Source: Phanerochaete sordida
Taxonomy: Eukaryota; Basidiomycota; Agaricomycetes; Polyporales; Phanerochaetaceae
Reading direction: 5' to 3'
NCBI GenBank assembly: GCA_019973155.2
Contig: BPQB01000006.1
Coordinates: forward strand, 620,001-684,000
DNA: 64,000 nucleotides
In this document: one piece after another, positions 31,352 to 42,825 of the stretch
Numbering within the stretch: the first letter of the stretch is position 1
How the letters are laid out: every line of letters starts with the position of its first letter
Program-made: the position numbers and the translations under genes
The notes under the pieces: model-generated
The model's database searches: none
The model's input: only the letters and a program-made list of their open reading frames with translations
What the model was told of the DNA's origin: nothing

Positions 31352-32665
31352 ATGGGCTGCCCCAGCTTTGCGATCCATGCGCGGCACCTTCCTGTGGAGC
31401 TCATTTCGCTCATTCTGGGCGAGGCGGACAAGCCCACGCTTGCGGAGTGCACGCTCGTGTGCCGCAGCTGGCTCGAGCTCTCACGGCCCTTTCTATTCGA
31501 ATCCATTGTCTACCGGCCACACTATCCGCGATATCCACAGCAGTACGGAGACGTCCCACATCCTCTGGAAGGCCTGGCAGATTTCATGATCTCGAGGCCA
31601 GACATCGGAATACGCGTCCGCCACCTGTCGCTCAGCCTGGAGAAGGCAAAGTGGACGCTGCTCACGGTAGAGGACAGAGCGGGGGTCGTCGCCCTCGAGC
31701 CCTGCCGCTGGCAAACGCTCGTCGCGCTCCTGCACCAGCTCCCGCGCCTGCGCACGCTCGACCTCGAGAACTTCCTCCTCGAGCCGCTCGGCCCGCCGCA
31801 CGACGCGCGCCCGCTCAGCGCAGAGCCCCGCTTCGCCGCGCTCGAGGCCCTCACGTTCTCGCGCCAGTGCCGCGCGCAGGACACGGGCGGGTGCCTCGGC
31901 GACGTGCTGCACCTCCTCAGCCTCTTCGCGCGCGTCGACCGCCTCGCGCTCGGCGCGTTCTTCTCGCCGCCCGCCGACCACGCCGCGCTCGCCGCGCGCA
32001 TCCACACCGACGTCCGCGCGCTCGCCGTGCACGCGCACGCGTCCCCGCTCCTCGCGGGCCTCCCCGCGCTCCCCGGCTGGGCGCACCTCGAGCGCCTCGC
32101 GCTCCCGCTCCTCCCGCCCGCGGACGTCCCGCACGCGCTCCGCCTCGTGAACGCCGCGCGCGCGCACCTGCGCGCCGTCGAGCTGCGCGTGCCGCACATC
32201 GAGGACCGCGGCGCGACGGTGCGCGGCCTGCGCGTGCTCGCGCTCGCGAACTGCCCGCGGCTCGAGGAGCTCGTGCTAGCGTTGCCGTTCTACGGCGCGG
32301 GGAACCTCCTCGTCGCAGGCGCGGGCGCGGTCGCCGGCGGGCGGCCGTACTTCACTGTGGCGGGGTACGAGTACGTGACGAGCCTCCTCGCAGCGTGCCC
32401 ACCGGTCCTGCGGCGCATCACAATCAATCTCGAGCTCGACCTCACACCCCACGAGTGTCGCCAGCATGTACAGCCCCATACGCTACAGATGGACTGGAGC
32501 GTGCTAGACGATGTCCTTGCAGGGCGCGTCGAGAATGGGTTAGATATAGTGGAGTTTCGGCATGGTCCTATCGAAGGAGTCCACGGGCTGTCTGGAGAAA
32601 TTCAGGCGTATTTCGCGCAGAAGATGCCCCGGCTGTGGGAGACGAACATAGCGCATTTCGTCTAG
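31352..32665 (+). CDS. F10, F-box protein (437 aa)
   Basis: Intronless F-box protein, presumed SCF receptor. The box is at about residues 12-55: LPVELISLILGEADKPTL, then WLELSRPFLFESIVY. Middle blocks LPRLRTLDLENFLL and LLSLFARVDRLALG resemble F9. The tail is more divergent than in other members: IVEFRHGPIEGVHG, an insertion, then MPRLWETNIAHFV. The start at 31352 is the first in-frame ATG and has a good context (ACCATGG). An out-of-frame ATG at 31330 lies just upstream. The gene converges with F11, with only 69 bases between the two stop codons. The first 300 bases use mixed third positions and the middle becomes almost purely G/C-ending. Confidence 0.88.
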   Translation: MGCPSFAIHARHLPVELISLILGEADKPTLAECTLVCRSWLELSRPFLFESIVYRPHYPRYPQQYGDVPHPLEGLADFMISRPDIGIRVRHLSLSLEKAKWTLLTVEDRAGVVALEPCRWQTLVALLHQLPRLRTLDLENFLLEPLGPPHDARPLSAEPRFAALEALTFSRQCRAQDTGGCLGDVLHLLSLFARVDRLALGAFFSPPADHAALAARIHTDVRALAVHAHASPLLAGLPALPGWAHLERLALPLLPPADVPHALRLVNAARAHLRAVELRVPHIEDRGATVRGLRVLALANCPRLEELVLALPFYGAGNLLVAGAGAVAGGRPYFTVAGYEYVTSLLAACPPVLRRITINLELDLTPHECRQHVQPHTLQMDWSVLDDVLAGRVENGLDIVEFRHGPIEGVHGLSGEIQAYFAQKMPRLWETNIAHFV

Positions 32666-32734
32666 CGAAATACAGTTACTAGGAGCCCTCCGCAACCGAT
32701 ATCCGTCGAACGCCGTGCATGGCCCCAGGCGACT

Positions 32735-34021
32735 TCATAGGGAACGCGACGCGCCTCGTTCCAGGAGTGTTGGCATCGCCTTCCCCAACCACTGCTCTAC
32801 CCATCCCGACACACTCTCTCCCGGGCTTGCACGAACTTCGAGCGTTCTGTGCGCGCAGACCCTCTCGAGCTCCCTCATGTATCGCGGGCTCTCCAGGGAT
32901 GGTATCTTCGCCCTGATGGTGTCAATCGACCAGCCGGCGTTCCGTTCGTACGGCAGGCTCTTCACGGAGAGCTCGATGGCGACGGACTGGAGGGATTGTG
33001 GCGCTGTCCTCAGTGTGCTCACGATACAGCTATACAACTCCCGAGAGAAGAACGTAGCATCGTCCATCACGCTTTCAAGCTCCTCGTCTGGGGAGATGCT
33101 GTAGATCCGCAGAGGGAACGCGACGGATTGGAGGCATGTTGCGGACGACAGATCGAGAGAGCCCTGAGCAACCGTGATCAAAGGGTTATCCCAGTTCAAA
33201 TACGACCCAATGGACCCGTAGGGATCGAGGGTTAATCGCAGGTGCTGCAGCGACCCGGATAGGTCTCTGACAACTTCTTGGATGGCGTCAAGGTTGATAG
33301 AGCGCGGCAAAGCGAGGTGAAGCCTGCGAATTTCTACTCGCTGCTTTTGAGGTAAAAGGCGAAAGATAGGGAGCACAGAGATGTCGTGGAGGTCTAATAA
33401 CCCAAGTCGTGGATACGGGAGGTCTGAATGAGAATCTTCTCCGTCACGGTATTCACGTCCGTAATGCTTGGCAAATATCAAGTGTTCAATGGACCCAAAG
33501 AGACAGAGAATGTGGTTGACGTCGTGAGGCGTTCGCAGGAGGGTACCCGTAAATTTGAGAGTCTCCAAGCTGGGAACCAGTGGGACATCGACCGTCTCTC
33601 GCGGGTCGGGAACAATATAACCTCGGCCCTCGTCACCAGGGAAGCCGTCGAAAGTGAGGGTCTGTAGTCGAGGAAGGTGCCGCAGAATCCGCAGGAATAC
33701 CTCAAATCCGCTGAACGTTCCGTCCCCCTTCATATAAAGCTGTACGTGGCGGATACATGAAGCGATCTTGGGCTGCGATTCCACGAAATCTGCCAGCAGG
33801 GGGAAGCGTTCTGGGAGGTGGTATTGATATTGACCTGGAGCTTCCTTTGCGTAGGGTGGAATCTGACTGAACTTCCAGATGACGTTTTGGAACAGATATG
33901 GACGTGCCAGTTCCATAAAGTCGCGGGAGGCTAGGGTGCACGTAGCAAGAGAGGGCTTGTCGAGCTTCTCGAACACATGGTGAATGAGCTCCGGTGGCAG
34001 TCGAGTGCAGCGAGCATCCAT
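32735..34021 (-). CDS. F11, F-box protein (428 aa)
   Basis: F-box protein of the F2/F7 subgroup, coding region without introns. The box is at residues 6-50 (LPPELIHHVFEKLDKPSL, FMELARPYLFQNVIW). It shares LPERFPLLADFVESQPKIAS, PDPRETVDVPLVPSL and CLFGSIEHLIF with F7 almost word for word. The tail is LEVRASPGESVSGW, then MPTLLERGASRSL, slightly degenerate at the very end. The ATG at 34021 starts MDARC, as in F7. The spliced leader upstream is conserved with F2 and F7. Its codon use is less G/C-biased than in F3, F5 and F9. Confidence 0.9.
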   Translation of the reverse strand: MDARCTRLPPELIHHVFEKLDKPSLATCTLASRDFMELARPYLFQNVIWKFSQIPPYAKEAPGQYQYHLPERFPLLADFVESQPKIASCIRHVQLYMKGDGTFSGFEVFLRILRHLPRLQTLTFDGFPGDEGRGYIVPDPRETVDVPLVPSLETLKFTGTLLRTPHDVNHILCLFGSIEHLIFAKHYGREYRDGEDSHSDLPYPRLGLLDLHDISVLPIFRLLPQKQRVEIRRLHLALPRSINLDAIQEVVRDLSGSLQHLRLTLDPYGSIGSYLNWDNPLITVAQGSLDLSSATCLQSVAFPLRIYSISPDEELESVMDDATFFSRELYSCIVSTLRTAPQSLQSVAIELSVKSLPYERNAGWSIDTIRAKIPSLESPRYMRELERVCAHRTLEVRASPGESVSGWVEQWLGKAMPTLLERGASRSL

Positions 34022-34034
34022 AGCGAGACTTTGC

Positions 34035-34136
34035 CTACAAGCGACTGTCGTTGAGCAGATGAGCCGCTGTGATGTCTGACGGTTCAATCTTACCGAGTGG
34101 TGGTTCGAGGACAAAGGCCTGGGAGTTTGGCGCCCC
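34035..34136 (-). promoter_or_regulatory. conserved spliced 5' leader of F11
   Basis: On the minus strand the leader (about 34136-34094) contains GGCGCCAAACTCCCAGG and ends in TCGAACCACCACTCG, followed by GTAAGATTG. The predicted untranslated intron is 34093-34035 (59 bases), with acceptor TTGTAG before GCAAAGTCTCGCTATGG. The layout matches F2 and F7. Confidence 0.62.
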
Positions 34137-34280
34137 TGCAAACGCACTTCCTCCCTAACATGCCTGAATCGGCTCTGATCAGATTTGCTCTCGTACCCGA
34201 GGTGAGCGCAGCGGACATTGGTAAAGCGACGAAAGCAAGTAACAGATTACAGTAGACAATACAGCACAGCAATAGATCCT

Positions 34281-37200
34281 CTATCGTACTTCGAGCGAGA
34301 CATTAATACCCATCGCAGCCAGCTCTGCGCAAAGGTACCGGAACACGTATGGGATGGCGACGATGTCGAGATCGCCGCCTTTTGATGATGGGCCGAGCAC
34401 CTGCTGCGAAGCTATTGATACCCTGAGGCCGTTTTGTCTTGAGCCGTTCTGCCCCGTCGCAAGCGCTTTCCGCTCGCGCTCCTCCTCTGCCTCCGCCGCG
34501 GCACGACACACCCTGCAGTACTCGCCGCCGGGGCCAGTCGGCTTGAGCTTGCCGCCCGTGCCGATGACCATCTCGCCCAGGCTGACGTCGTCGTAGCCGA
34601 GCGAGATGAGGCTGCCGCACGTCCGGCAGACCCATGCGGTCGAGTAGTCGGAGCAGTTCATGAGACGGTCCTGGAGCAGGAAGGACGTGCCGTGCGCGAT
34701 AAGAGCGTCACGCTCCATCTCTCCGAAACGGATACCACCAGCGCGTTTACGACCCTGAGCAGACGTCAGTACAGAAGCTAGGAGAACACGGTATCATAAC
34801 AGACCTTCACGGGCTGCCGGGTGACGGGGTCGACAGGACCAGTCGTCCGGACTTGGAACTTGTCCAACACCATGTGACGGAGACGCTGGTAGTAGACGAC
34901 ACCGATGTAGATGTCGGCGGCGAATTCCTGTCCGGTGATACCGGAGTACATTGGCTCGTTACCGTAGTAGTTGTAACCGGACGCGAGGAGTTGGTCGCCA
35001 AAGTACTCAACGGCGGTGTCCTCCTCGGTGAACCTAAGTCGCAGACGGTAAGCATGCTTTTACTAACGAGTGTGGGAGCACGTACTGGAACGGCGTCGCA
35101 TCCTGCGCAAGACCGTGCATGGCACCCGCCTTGCCGGCCATACTCTCGACTAACATGCCGATAGTCATACGCGAGGGGAAAGCGTGAGGGTTAATGATGA
35201 CGTCGGGCTGCATACCGCTCTCCGTGAACGGCATGTCGATCATCGGCCACTTCTGCGAACAGACACCCTTCTGACCGTGACGCGAGGAGAACTTGTCACC
35301 GATGACAGGTGCACGCGTAATGCGCAGGGTGACATGAACCTTCTGGAGCTCCTGATCTCCTGCGTCGCTGCCTGCAATCCTGTATCAGCATCTCATACGG
35401 TATGAGGAGGTGGCGCACGTACCAAGTAGGCGAACAGTGTCGACATATGCGATCTCATCACCCTTGTACTTGACAAACTTCGTCCTGCCCGTCGTATCGT
35501 CGATGTACGCCGCAATCGGGTCACCGGGGTTCAGCCGCGTACCGACGTACGGCAGTCCATCCAGGTCCAGGAACTCCACGCACGAATGCGCCTTCTCGCC
35601 CTCAGTCTTGATCTCATATCCGAAACCGAAGTGGAGTGTCGGCGCGGACGAGGACGCCGAGCGGCCCTGCAGGTCCTTGAGGTCGATGATCTGCGACTTG
35701 TACACCGTTCCGTAGCCAAAGCCACGCTCATGCGCAGACTTGTTCAGAATCATGGCGTCCTCCATGTCGTAACCGGTGTACGAGATGACGGCGACGATCG
35801 CATTCATGCCGTTCGGGAAAGAGTCCATGCCGTAGGTGTCGTGGAGGTTCGGGCGCACGACGGGAGTCTGGCCAGTCTGGAGGCGGTACAGCTTGTTATC
35901 CGTCCGATGCTGAAGAGCGGTGGCTGGTGTGCCCATACTTTGCTTACCCATCTAGGCAAAGCGGTAAGCGTGGAGGCCTGTACGGGTTTCCATAGCTGAC
36001 GTACCTGACACTGGTAGATGTTACGCGGACTCTGGTTGAAGTCGGAGAAGGGTGTCAAGTTCGCCAAGATAGACAGGAAGTTGGTCGGCTTGTGCTCGAC
36101 GTGGGTGAAAATGCCCTTCTCAATCTCCTCCGGTGTACAGGCAATATTCATGTACACCTGTTCGAACGAGCCGATCTGATCTTCACGGCCGTTGAGGAGG
36201 TACTTGACAGGCCGCATCATCCGTGATCGTGACGCGAAGAGATAGAGACCAGGATATTGGCCACCCTCTGAAGTCGGCACGTAGCCGATCTCAAGGTCGA
36301 GAGGGATGCCATGCTTCCCCTCCGTCTTCCAGATCCTGAGGCTAGCTGCGAGCTGCTGCACGATGTTCTGTGGAGCCCAGCCAATGACACGACCGTCGAG
36401 CTGAACACAGAGATTGCGACGACCGTCCACCGACGTGCTGAATGCCTGAGTCATGCCGTGTGCGGCAAGGAGTGCGGGGATATGGGAGACGGAAAGTGGA
36501 TGAGTGACTATGCGGCAAGTTCGAGATAAGTGGTTGAGGAGACCGCAAGGAGAACCGTCGGGAGTGTGCACCGGGCAGAGGAAGCCCCATGCCTCGGGAA
36601 GCAGCTTACGGACCGTCGTCGTCTTGAGCTCGGCGAAGAATGCACCACGGTGAATAGAGCGGAAGTGGCTAATGTAGCGCATCCAGTTGAGCTTTTCGGC
36701 GACGATCGTGAAACCTGAAGCTTGCTGGAGGTCCAGACCCGTGGATGACACCAGGTTACCAGTCGCGAGGAAGTTTGCCATTCTCGCACCGATCTCATAG
36801 TTAGTCTTTTGAAGCATCTTCTTGATGTACCTCTCTATTAATCGAATGTATGAGATATTGAGTAACAGGTAGTCTACCTAAACTGAACTCACTGTCGAAA
36901 AAGTCCACTGATGGATCTCCCCTTTGGACGTCAATTTGAATACTCCGAACGAAGGTGGTCAGGGCGTCCTCCAAACGCTCCTTGAGGATCATGCCGTACA
37001 GGGCGCCGGGTAGGAGCACCTCTTGGTGCTGAGGTGAATCTGGGTTATCAACGGAGCATGAGCCGGAGACCACGGCGAACAGCTTCCGTAGCATGAAGCT
37101 GGACAGCGTCCGTGAGTTCGCAGCAAATTACATAAAGCAGTTGCACTCACAGGAGCATGCGGAATTTGTCGCGAGGGTTATCGAGGTGGACAAGTACAAG

Positions 37201-38434
37201 CTTGTCGATCAACCATGTTCCAAGAGCCTTGTTCGTCCAGTCTTCCGGCATGCCGAGAACGACGCGGAATTTGTCGCCGAGGTATTCCAAGCACTGGTCG
37301 CCCGTGTATAGGCTGTACGTCTTGAAGCTGCGGAGAAGCATCTCGACACGGTCGGTCAAGAAGGTGTCTTCGTACTCCTGCATCATGACACCCTCGAAGA
37401 TCTCCTTGTCGGACGCGCCGACCAGGGCCTTGAGGATGAGCATGATAGGAATTACGTATTCCTGCTTTCGCCAGCTGAATCTGAGCGTAGCGGAGCCGTT
37501 CGAGAGGTAATGGAGGGTGTTCGTGACGCCCGTCTGATCCGGACGGACACAGCGAATTTGGACGGCATTTGGCGTGTAGGAAGGACCGCGATTGGTGAAG
37601 GAGGGACGAATGAGGGAAATGACATGATTCCGCCGCGGCAGAATGAGATAACGAATGAGACGTTCGTTTCCGTTGATGATGAAATAACCTCCGAATTCCT
37701 CGGGCTCCTCATGGTGTGAGACGAGCTCGGCGGAAGACATTCCTCGCAGGTTGCACCGGACCGAGCGGACCATGATTGGCAAGAGACCGCAGTCTCTACT
37801 CTCCTTCTCGACTGGCCCATCGTTAATTCTCCAGCATAGTCGAACGGTCATGCGGCCTCGGTAGGAGGACAGGCGTTCACGAGCCTAGAGGAAATAGCTA
37901 TCGTTAGTTGCTAGAGTGTGACAAGGGCAGTCTTCGCGCTTCCTGTCGTAGGGGCGCCATTCCTCAAGTGAACACCCTAGGGCAGCGGAAGTACACTTAC
38001 CTCGGTCGGGTAGGTCTTGCGGACCCTGGCGCTTTGGTCCCTCTCGGACACCATGGGTCGTGCAACCGACACCTGCTCATACCACACTACGCGACATCAA
38101 TTCGAGCCATGCACATGTGGGCATCCCACGCACCAGTCAACCGGTTTCCCCATCCTCGCTGCCCGCTCTCCTCGCCCACTTGTCCCTTGCCGTCAAACAC
38201 CACCCGCTCGCCTATGTCCGCTATGCCCAGCGATAAAAGTCCGCGGCCATCCCCGTCTCCTTGTGGGAGCCCAGAATCGTCGAAAAGCGCGTTGAAAGAC
38301 TCGAGTGCTGGGGTAACGAACTCGTTCAGGATCGGCGCGACATGGCTGTCTTTTGGCGGATACTTGAAGTTCTTCTCGCGGGCGAGGGTGCCAAAAGTTG
38401 ACTTGGGTGATATCCGGGGGCTGCCGTCAGGCAT
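34281..38434 (-). CDS. RPA2: RNA polymerase I second-largest subunit RPA135/RPA2 (9 exons, 1224 aa)
   Basis: Second-largest catalytic subunit of RNA polymerase I, which transcribes rDNA in the nucleolus. Exons in order of transcription: 38434-38134, 38086-38001, 37884-37151, 37098-36893, 36834-36005, 35951-35423, 35371-35086, 35033-34805, 34754-34281. The sequence matches Pol I rather than Pol II or [18 protein letters not shown] at the start, [16 protein letters not shown], the metal/NTP region [38 protein letters not shown], and [21 protein letters not shown]-terminal zinc site uses Cys at about 1110, 1113, 1147 and 1150 (CRTC and CRVC). The length is normal for the family. Its start faces that of the Nup98 gene 375 bases away. 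Confidence 0.95.
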
Positions 38435-38809
38435 CGCAAGCAGTTCCTGAGCCGGTACGAGCCTGCTCAGCCGGGATGTGTTACTTGCGAGCGGAACGAG
38501 AGCAAAAATTACGGAGCGTAATTTCTTGCTTGCTCATTACGACCTGCCTTTCCTGGACTTGTGATCACAAAATAATAGTGTCAGACGCGTGGGCTGGAGC
38601 GCTTGCTGGGAAGTTGCTGCGGAGTGCCAAAACGATAAGGGAGTCAAGCGGGCGGAGCTCAAAAGATAAGTGCCGGGACCGGGCTGCAGGCGTAGTCAGC
38701 CCGCAGACGCGAGTTGAAACTCCGACGGATTCCGCTCGAACGCGTCTAGAAAGGGGATCATCTTCTTGGACATTGACCACGACTTTCTGGGCGACCTACA
38801 CCGGGCAAC
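38435..38809. promoter_or_regulatory. divergent promoter RPA135/Nup98
   Basis: 375 bases separate the start codons of two divergently transcribed essential genes, so it must serve as a shared or back-to-back promoter. The Nup98 side contains an in-frame upstream open stretch that I do not treat as coding, because the protein start MFGN at 38810 is typical of GLFG nucleoporins. Confidence 0.55.
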
Positions 38810-41800
38810 ATGTTCGGAAACACCTCGATAACCTCGTCGTGGGGTCAGCCTCAGCAGCAGCCACAGCAGCAGGGGAATCCTGCGTTTGGCCAGCCCGCAG
38901 CGTCAGGATTCGGCACCGGTACGTCAAAGCATCAACTCATTTCGCGCGCCTTATAAACAAGCCAAACGCACGCAGGGACCTTCGGTTCTGGAGGCGCTTT
39001 TGGCCAACAACAACAACCTCAACAACAACCTCAGGCCAACCCCATGTTTGGTGGACTAGGAGGCGCGGCGAGCACCTCCACAGCGACCCCGGCCACAACA
39101 GGCTTCGGTGCGTGGCGCGAGCGTGTTTGGGACGAGCGACCTTCTCACACGCTACAGGTGCATTTGGTGCCAACAACGCGCAAAATACGGCGACTGGACT
39201 CTTCGGAGCCCCCAAGCCGAACACTGGATTCGGAGCTTTTGGTGGAGGTGCGACGACGGGTGGGTCGTCGTTCGGTGGGACGGGGGCGTTCGGGACCAAT
39301 ACTGCGGGAGCGAGTACGGGCACTGGTCTGTTTGGCCAGAACAATGCTAGCACGAGCACGGGCAGTTTTGGTGGCGGAGGGCTATTCGGAGCCAAACCTG
39401 CAGGATCTACGTTTGGTACTACCAGTACTGGTAAGTTGCAAAATCCTGTATCTCGACGCTTGATGTTCATCATATCAGCGAACAATGCCGCCCCCGCTGC
39501 CGTCGATGGTGTGCCTCCAGTGACGACGGGCTCGTCTAACCCTCCGTACAACGCATTCAGCGAGAAGGACGCTGGTGCCACCAACGTTGTGCTCCACTAC
39601 CAGAGCATATCATGCATGCCAGCCTATCGGGGCACTTCTTTCGAAGAACTGCGCTGGCAGGACTACCAACAAGGCCGCAAGACGGCTGGCGCATTCAGTC
39701 AGCAGAGCTTTGGCGCACCCGCCGCTCAGCCCACCACTGGCACTGGTCTGTTCGGCCAGCCTGCCGCGCCAGCTGCTGCCCAACCCTCTGGTTCTGTGTT
39801 CGGCTCGTTTGGGAACAACACCACGCCTGCTGCTACTGGTACTGGTGCCTTTGGAGCATTCGGTCAGCCAGCAGCTTCGACGACCGCTCCAGCGACGGGT
39901 ACTGGTCTCTTCGGGGGAGGCGCGTTTGGCCAGCAACAGCAGCAGCAGCCACAGCAACCTCAGCAGCAAACCGGCGCCTTTGGAGCTTTCGGTCAGCCGC
40001 AGCAGCCGCAACAGCCGCAACAACAGCCGCAGCCTACTGCCGGCGGTCTATTTGGTGGCGGCGCATTTGGTGCTCAAAACCAGCAGCCCAAGCCTTTCGG
40101 CGCTTTCGGTGGCGCTGGCACTGCCGCCGCACCAGGGACGACCGGTGGATTTGGAGCATTTGGACAGGCAGGTCAGACGCAGCAACCCGCCACGGGAACC
40201 GGACTCTTCGGTCAGCAGCAGCAACAACAACAGCAACAGCAGCAGGCCCCAGGTGGCTTTGGTGCCTTCGGTAAGAGAACCCGATATCGCTTGATGACCG
40301 CGGCTCATTTATTGTACAGGTCAACCCAACCAGCAGAAGCCGGGACTGTTCGGTCAACAACAACCACAACCCACGGGTGCATTTGGCACCTTTGGTAATG
40401 CAGGTGCTCAACCTGCCCAACAACAGGGAGCACAGCAGCCCGGTGGCCTCTTTGGTGGCGGTGCCGGCGCCACTGGTACTGGTCTTTTCGGCGGTGCTCA
40501 GCAGCCCGCTCAGCAGCAAGCAGGGGCAGGTGGACGTGAGCATACTACTTACTTTTACATCACTTCGTCATGCTCATAGCACTGTTTGCAGTATTTGGTC
40601 AGCAACAACCTCAACAACCTGCTGCAGGCGGTTTGTTCGGGGGTGCTAATACGAACGCCGGAGGTGGGCTATTCGGTGGCGCTCAGAACAACCAACAGGC
40701 CGGCACACAACAAACCACAGGTGGCTTCGGTCTGTTCGGACAGAACAAGCCAGCTACCGCGGCAGCCCCGTCCGCCGGTGGTGGTCTGTTCGGCAGCTTT
40801 GGGCAACAGTCTACGACTGCGAATCAACCCCAGCAGCAAACTGGCGGTCTCTTTGGCACGACGCAAGGACAGAATAACGCGCAGCCGGCGACGGGCGGGT
40901 TCGGTCTCTTTGGCAAACCCGCTGCGACACAGCCCGCTCAGTCCGCTGGCACCGGGTTCGGCGGCTCCATCTTTGGAAGCACGCTGGGTGGCTCCGCTGC
41001 CCCAGCCGGTCAGCCTGCAGCGCAGCAGCCACAGCTCACGGCCTCTATCGCCCAGCCCATTGGTGCGAACCTCCCGATATTCAGCATGCTCCCCCCTGGT
41101 CCTCGCGCAATCACTCTTGATCAGCCGCGGAAGAAAACCAACATCTTCCTCGAGGTGCCGACCCGGACTCCTGTGCCTAGGATCCAACTTGGCTACACTC
41201 CGGCGACGTCGAAGCTTCGTGGGTACACGTCGACCGCTCAGGCACAGGGCCTCGGCGCTAGCGTGTCCCTGACTAGCGGGAAGCCGGGTGCGCTTGCTCT
41301 GAGCCAGAAGAGCCTTCTCGGCCCTGATGCGGCCCTCAACGGTACTGGACCGTCTCCTGGACTCGGCAGCTCGACAAGGCACAGCGTCAAGAAGCTCATC
41401 TTGGACAAGAAGGTGGAGCCTTCGGACCTCATGAAGAGCAGCGCGCAGAAGTCGATGTTCAACCCGGCCCTCAGCATCGCTGCTCGCGAGTACGAAGCCG
41501 CCATGGCCCAGCGGGGTCCCGACACCCCGACGCCGGCGTCGAAAGCCTCCACCAAGCCCACTACGAACAAGTTCTCGGCGCAGCCGACCCACGAATCCGT
41601 CAAGGAGTCCGAGAAGGCGCCTGACGTCAGCGAGCTGAAGGAGGGCGACTACTATGTCAAGCCGTCGCTCGGCGAGCTGAAGAAGTACTCCTTCGGCGAG
41701 CTGTCCGCCGTGAAGGGCCTCGTCGTCGGGCGCGTCGGCTACGGCGAGATCGAGTTCCTCGAGCCGGTTGACCTGACGGGTCTGCGGCGCACGACGGAGC

Positions 41801-42081
41801 TGCTCGGCGACATCGTGCGCTTCGACGACAAGGAGTGCAGCGTGTACCCGGACCTCGACGACGCGGACAAGCCGCCGCCGGGCGCGGGCCTGAACGTGCG
41901 CGCGCGCATCACGCTCGTGCACTGCTGGGCGCTCGACAAGGCGACGCGCGAGCCGATCAAGGACGAGAAGCACCCGCACGCGGTGCGGCACCTCAAGCGG
42001 CTCAAGAACATGAAGAACACGGCCTTCGAGAGCTTCGACATCGACGCGGGCAAGTGGGTCTTCGCCGTCGAGCACTTCTGA
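38810..42081 (+). CDS. NUP98: GLFG nucleoporin, Nup98/Nup145N family (6 exons, 1003 aa)
   Basis: Nuclear pore component forming the FG permeability barrier. Exons: 38810-38918, 38976-39107, 39158-39430, 39479-40270, 40320-40535, 40592-42081. The N-terminal two thirds are dense GLFG, AFG and FG repeats with glutamine-rich spacers. A GLEBS motif, which binds Gle2/Rae1, lies at about residues 197-240 ([32 protein letters not shown]). The C-terminal autoproteolytic-type domain spans about 858-1003 ([34 protein letters not shown]). The protein ends KWVFAVEHF and stops: the His-Phe pair is exactly where Nup98-Nup96 precursors are cut before serine, but here no residues follow. The Nup96 half must therefore be a separate gene, not in this window. 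Long antisense frames here are a by-product of repeat codons. Confidence 0.93.
39945..40050. repeat. CAG/CAA glutamine-coding repeat tracts in Nup98
   Basis: Tracts of CAG and CAA codons encode polyglutamine spacers, for example AQ-poor [12 protein letters not shown] at about 39947-39972 and [13 protein letters not shown] shortly after; another run is at about 40214-40245. They are imperfect trinucleotide repeats inside the coding sequence and are likely to vary in length between strains. Confidence 0.7.
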
Positions 42082-42825
42082 TCATCTCTAGGACTCTCCT
42101 TCCCTGTCTCCGTAGTTAGCGACCCAGCCCATGTCCGTCCGCCACAATGTAGTTCCTAGTTTCATCTCACTGTTGCAATATATACCTCACTTTGACTGGA
42201 TGTGCCCGTTGCGAGACCTGAACCTCGCGTATCAGCTGCACAGCGCGTCGTCGCCACGTCGGTCTGGATACCAGCATTCTGGACATCGCGTGTCTCAGTC
42301 TTCACACCGAGGACATCAGGATACATCGGCAAAGCGCCATCTGGCAACGTAGACTCGATCGTTCCGACTCGACGACACGCCTAATTCTGGCGAAGTCGCG
42401 AAGAGCATCCCCGCTCGCGTCGGTCGACGGGTTTGCGCTGGACAGCTACTAGCCGCGTCAGACGTCAGGGACTAATACAGCGTTTGGAAAATATTATATG
42501 AACAGGCGAGCAGCGGGGACAGCTAGTATCGGTGGAGACTGGATAACACGAGTAAGCAAGAAAATCCTGGGGGCGACCGCACATATAATACGTGAGCGCA
42601 AAAGGCTGCATGGGTAAGGACCGTGCGGGGGTAACGAGTGTGGGTGTGCAAAAGAGTGGGAAGTGTCCATCTACATATAGATAGTTAAAAACGGAGAATC
42701 CAGGGAGCGGACCACAGTATAATATGGCATAAGGAAGCGAGCGAACGAACGCGGGAGGCAAGAGGTATCAACATTAGAAAGGGAATCAGGCTGTAGAGGT
42801 AGAGCGGCGGAGTCGGGGCGCGAGC
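42082..42825. other. convergent 3' region Nup98 / unnamed gene
   Basis: About 740 bases between two converging stop codons. It is more AT-rich than the flanks and should contain both 3' untranslated regions. No gene or RNA was recognised. Confidence 0.5.

Noticed and set aside
40669..42075. 468-codon frame antisense to Nup98
   Set aside because: It mirrors FG-repeat and GC-rich codons of a clearly coding strand and has no recognisable domain or splice-independent start context.
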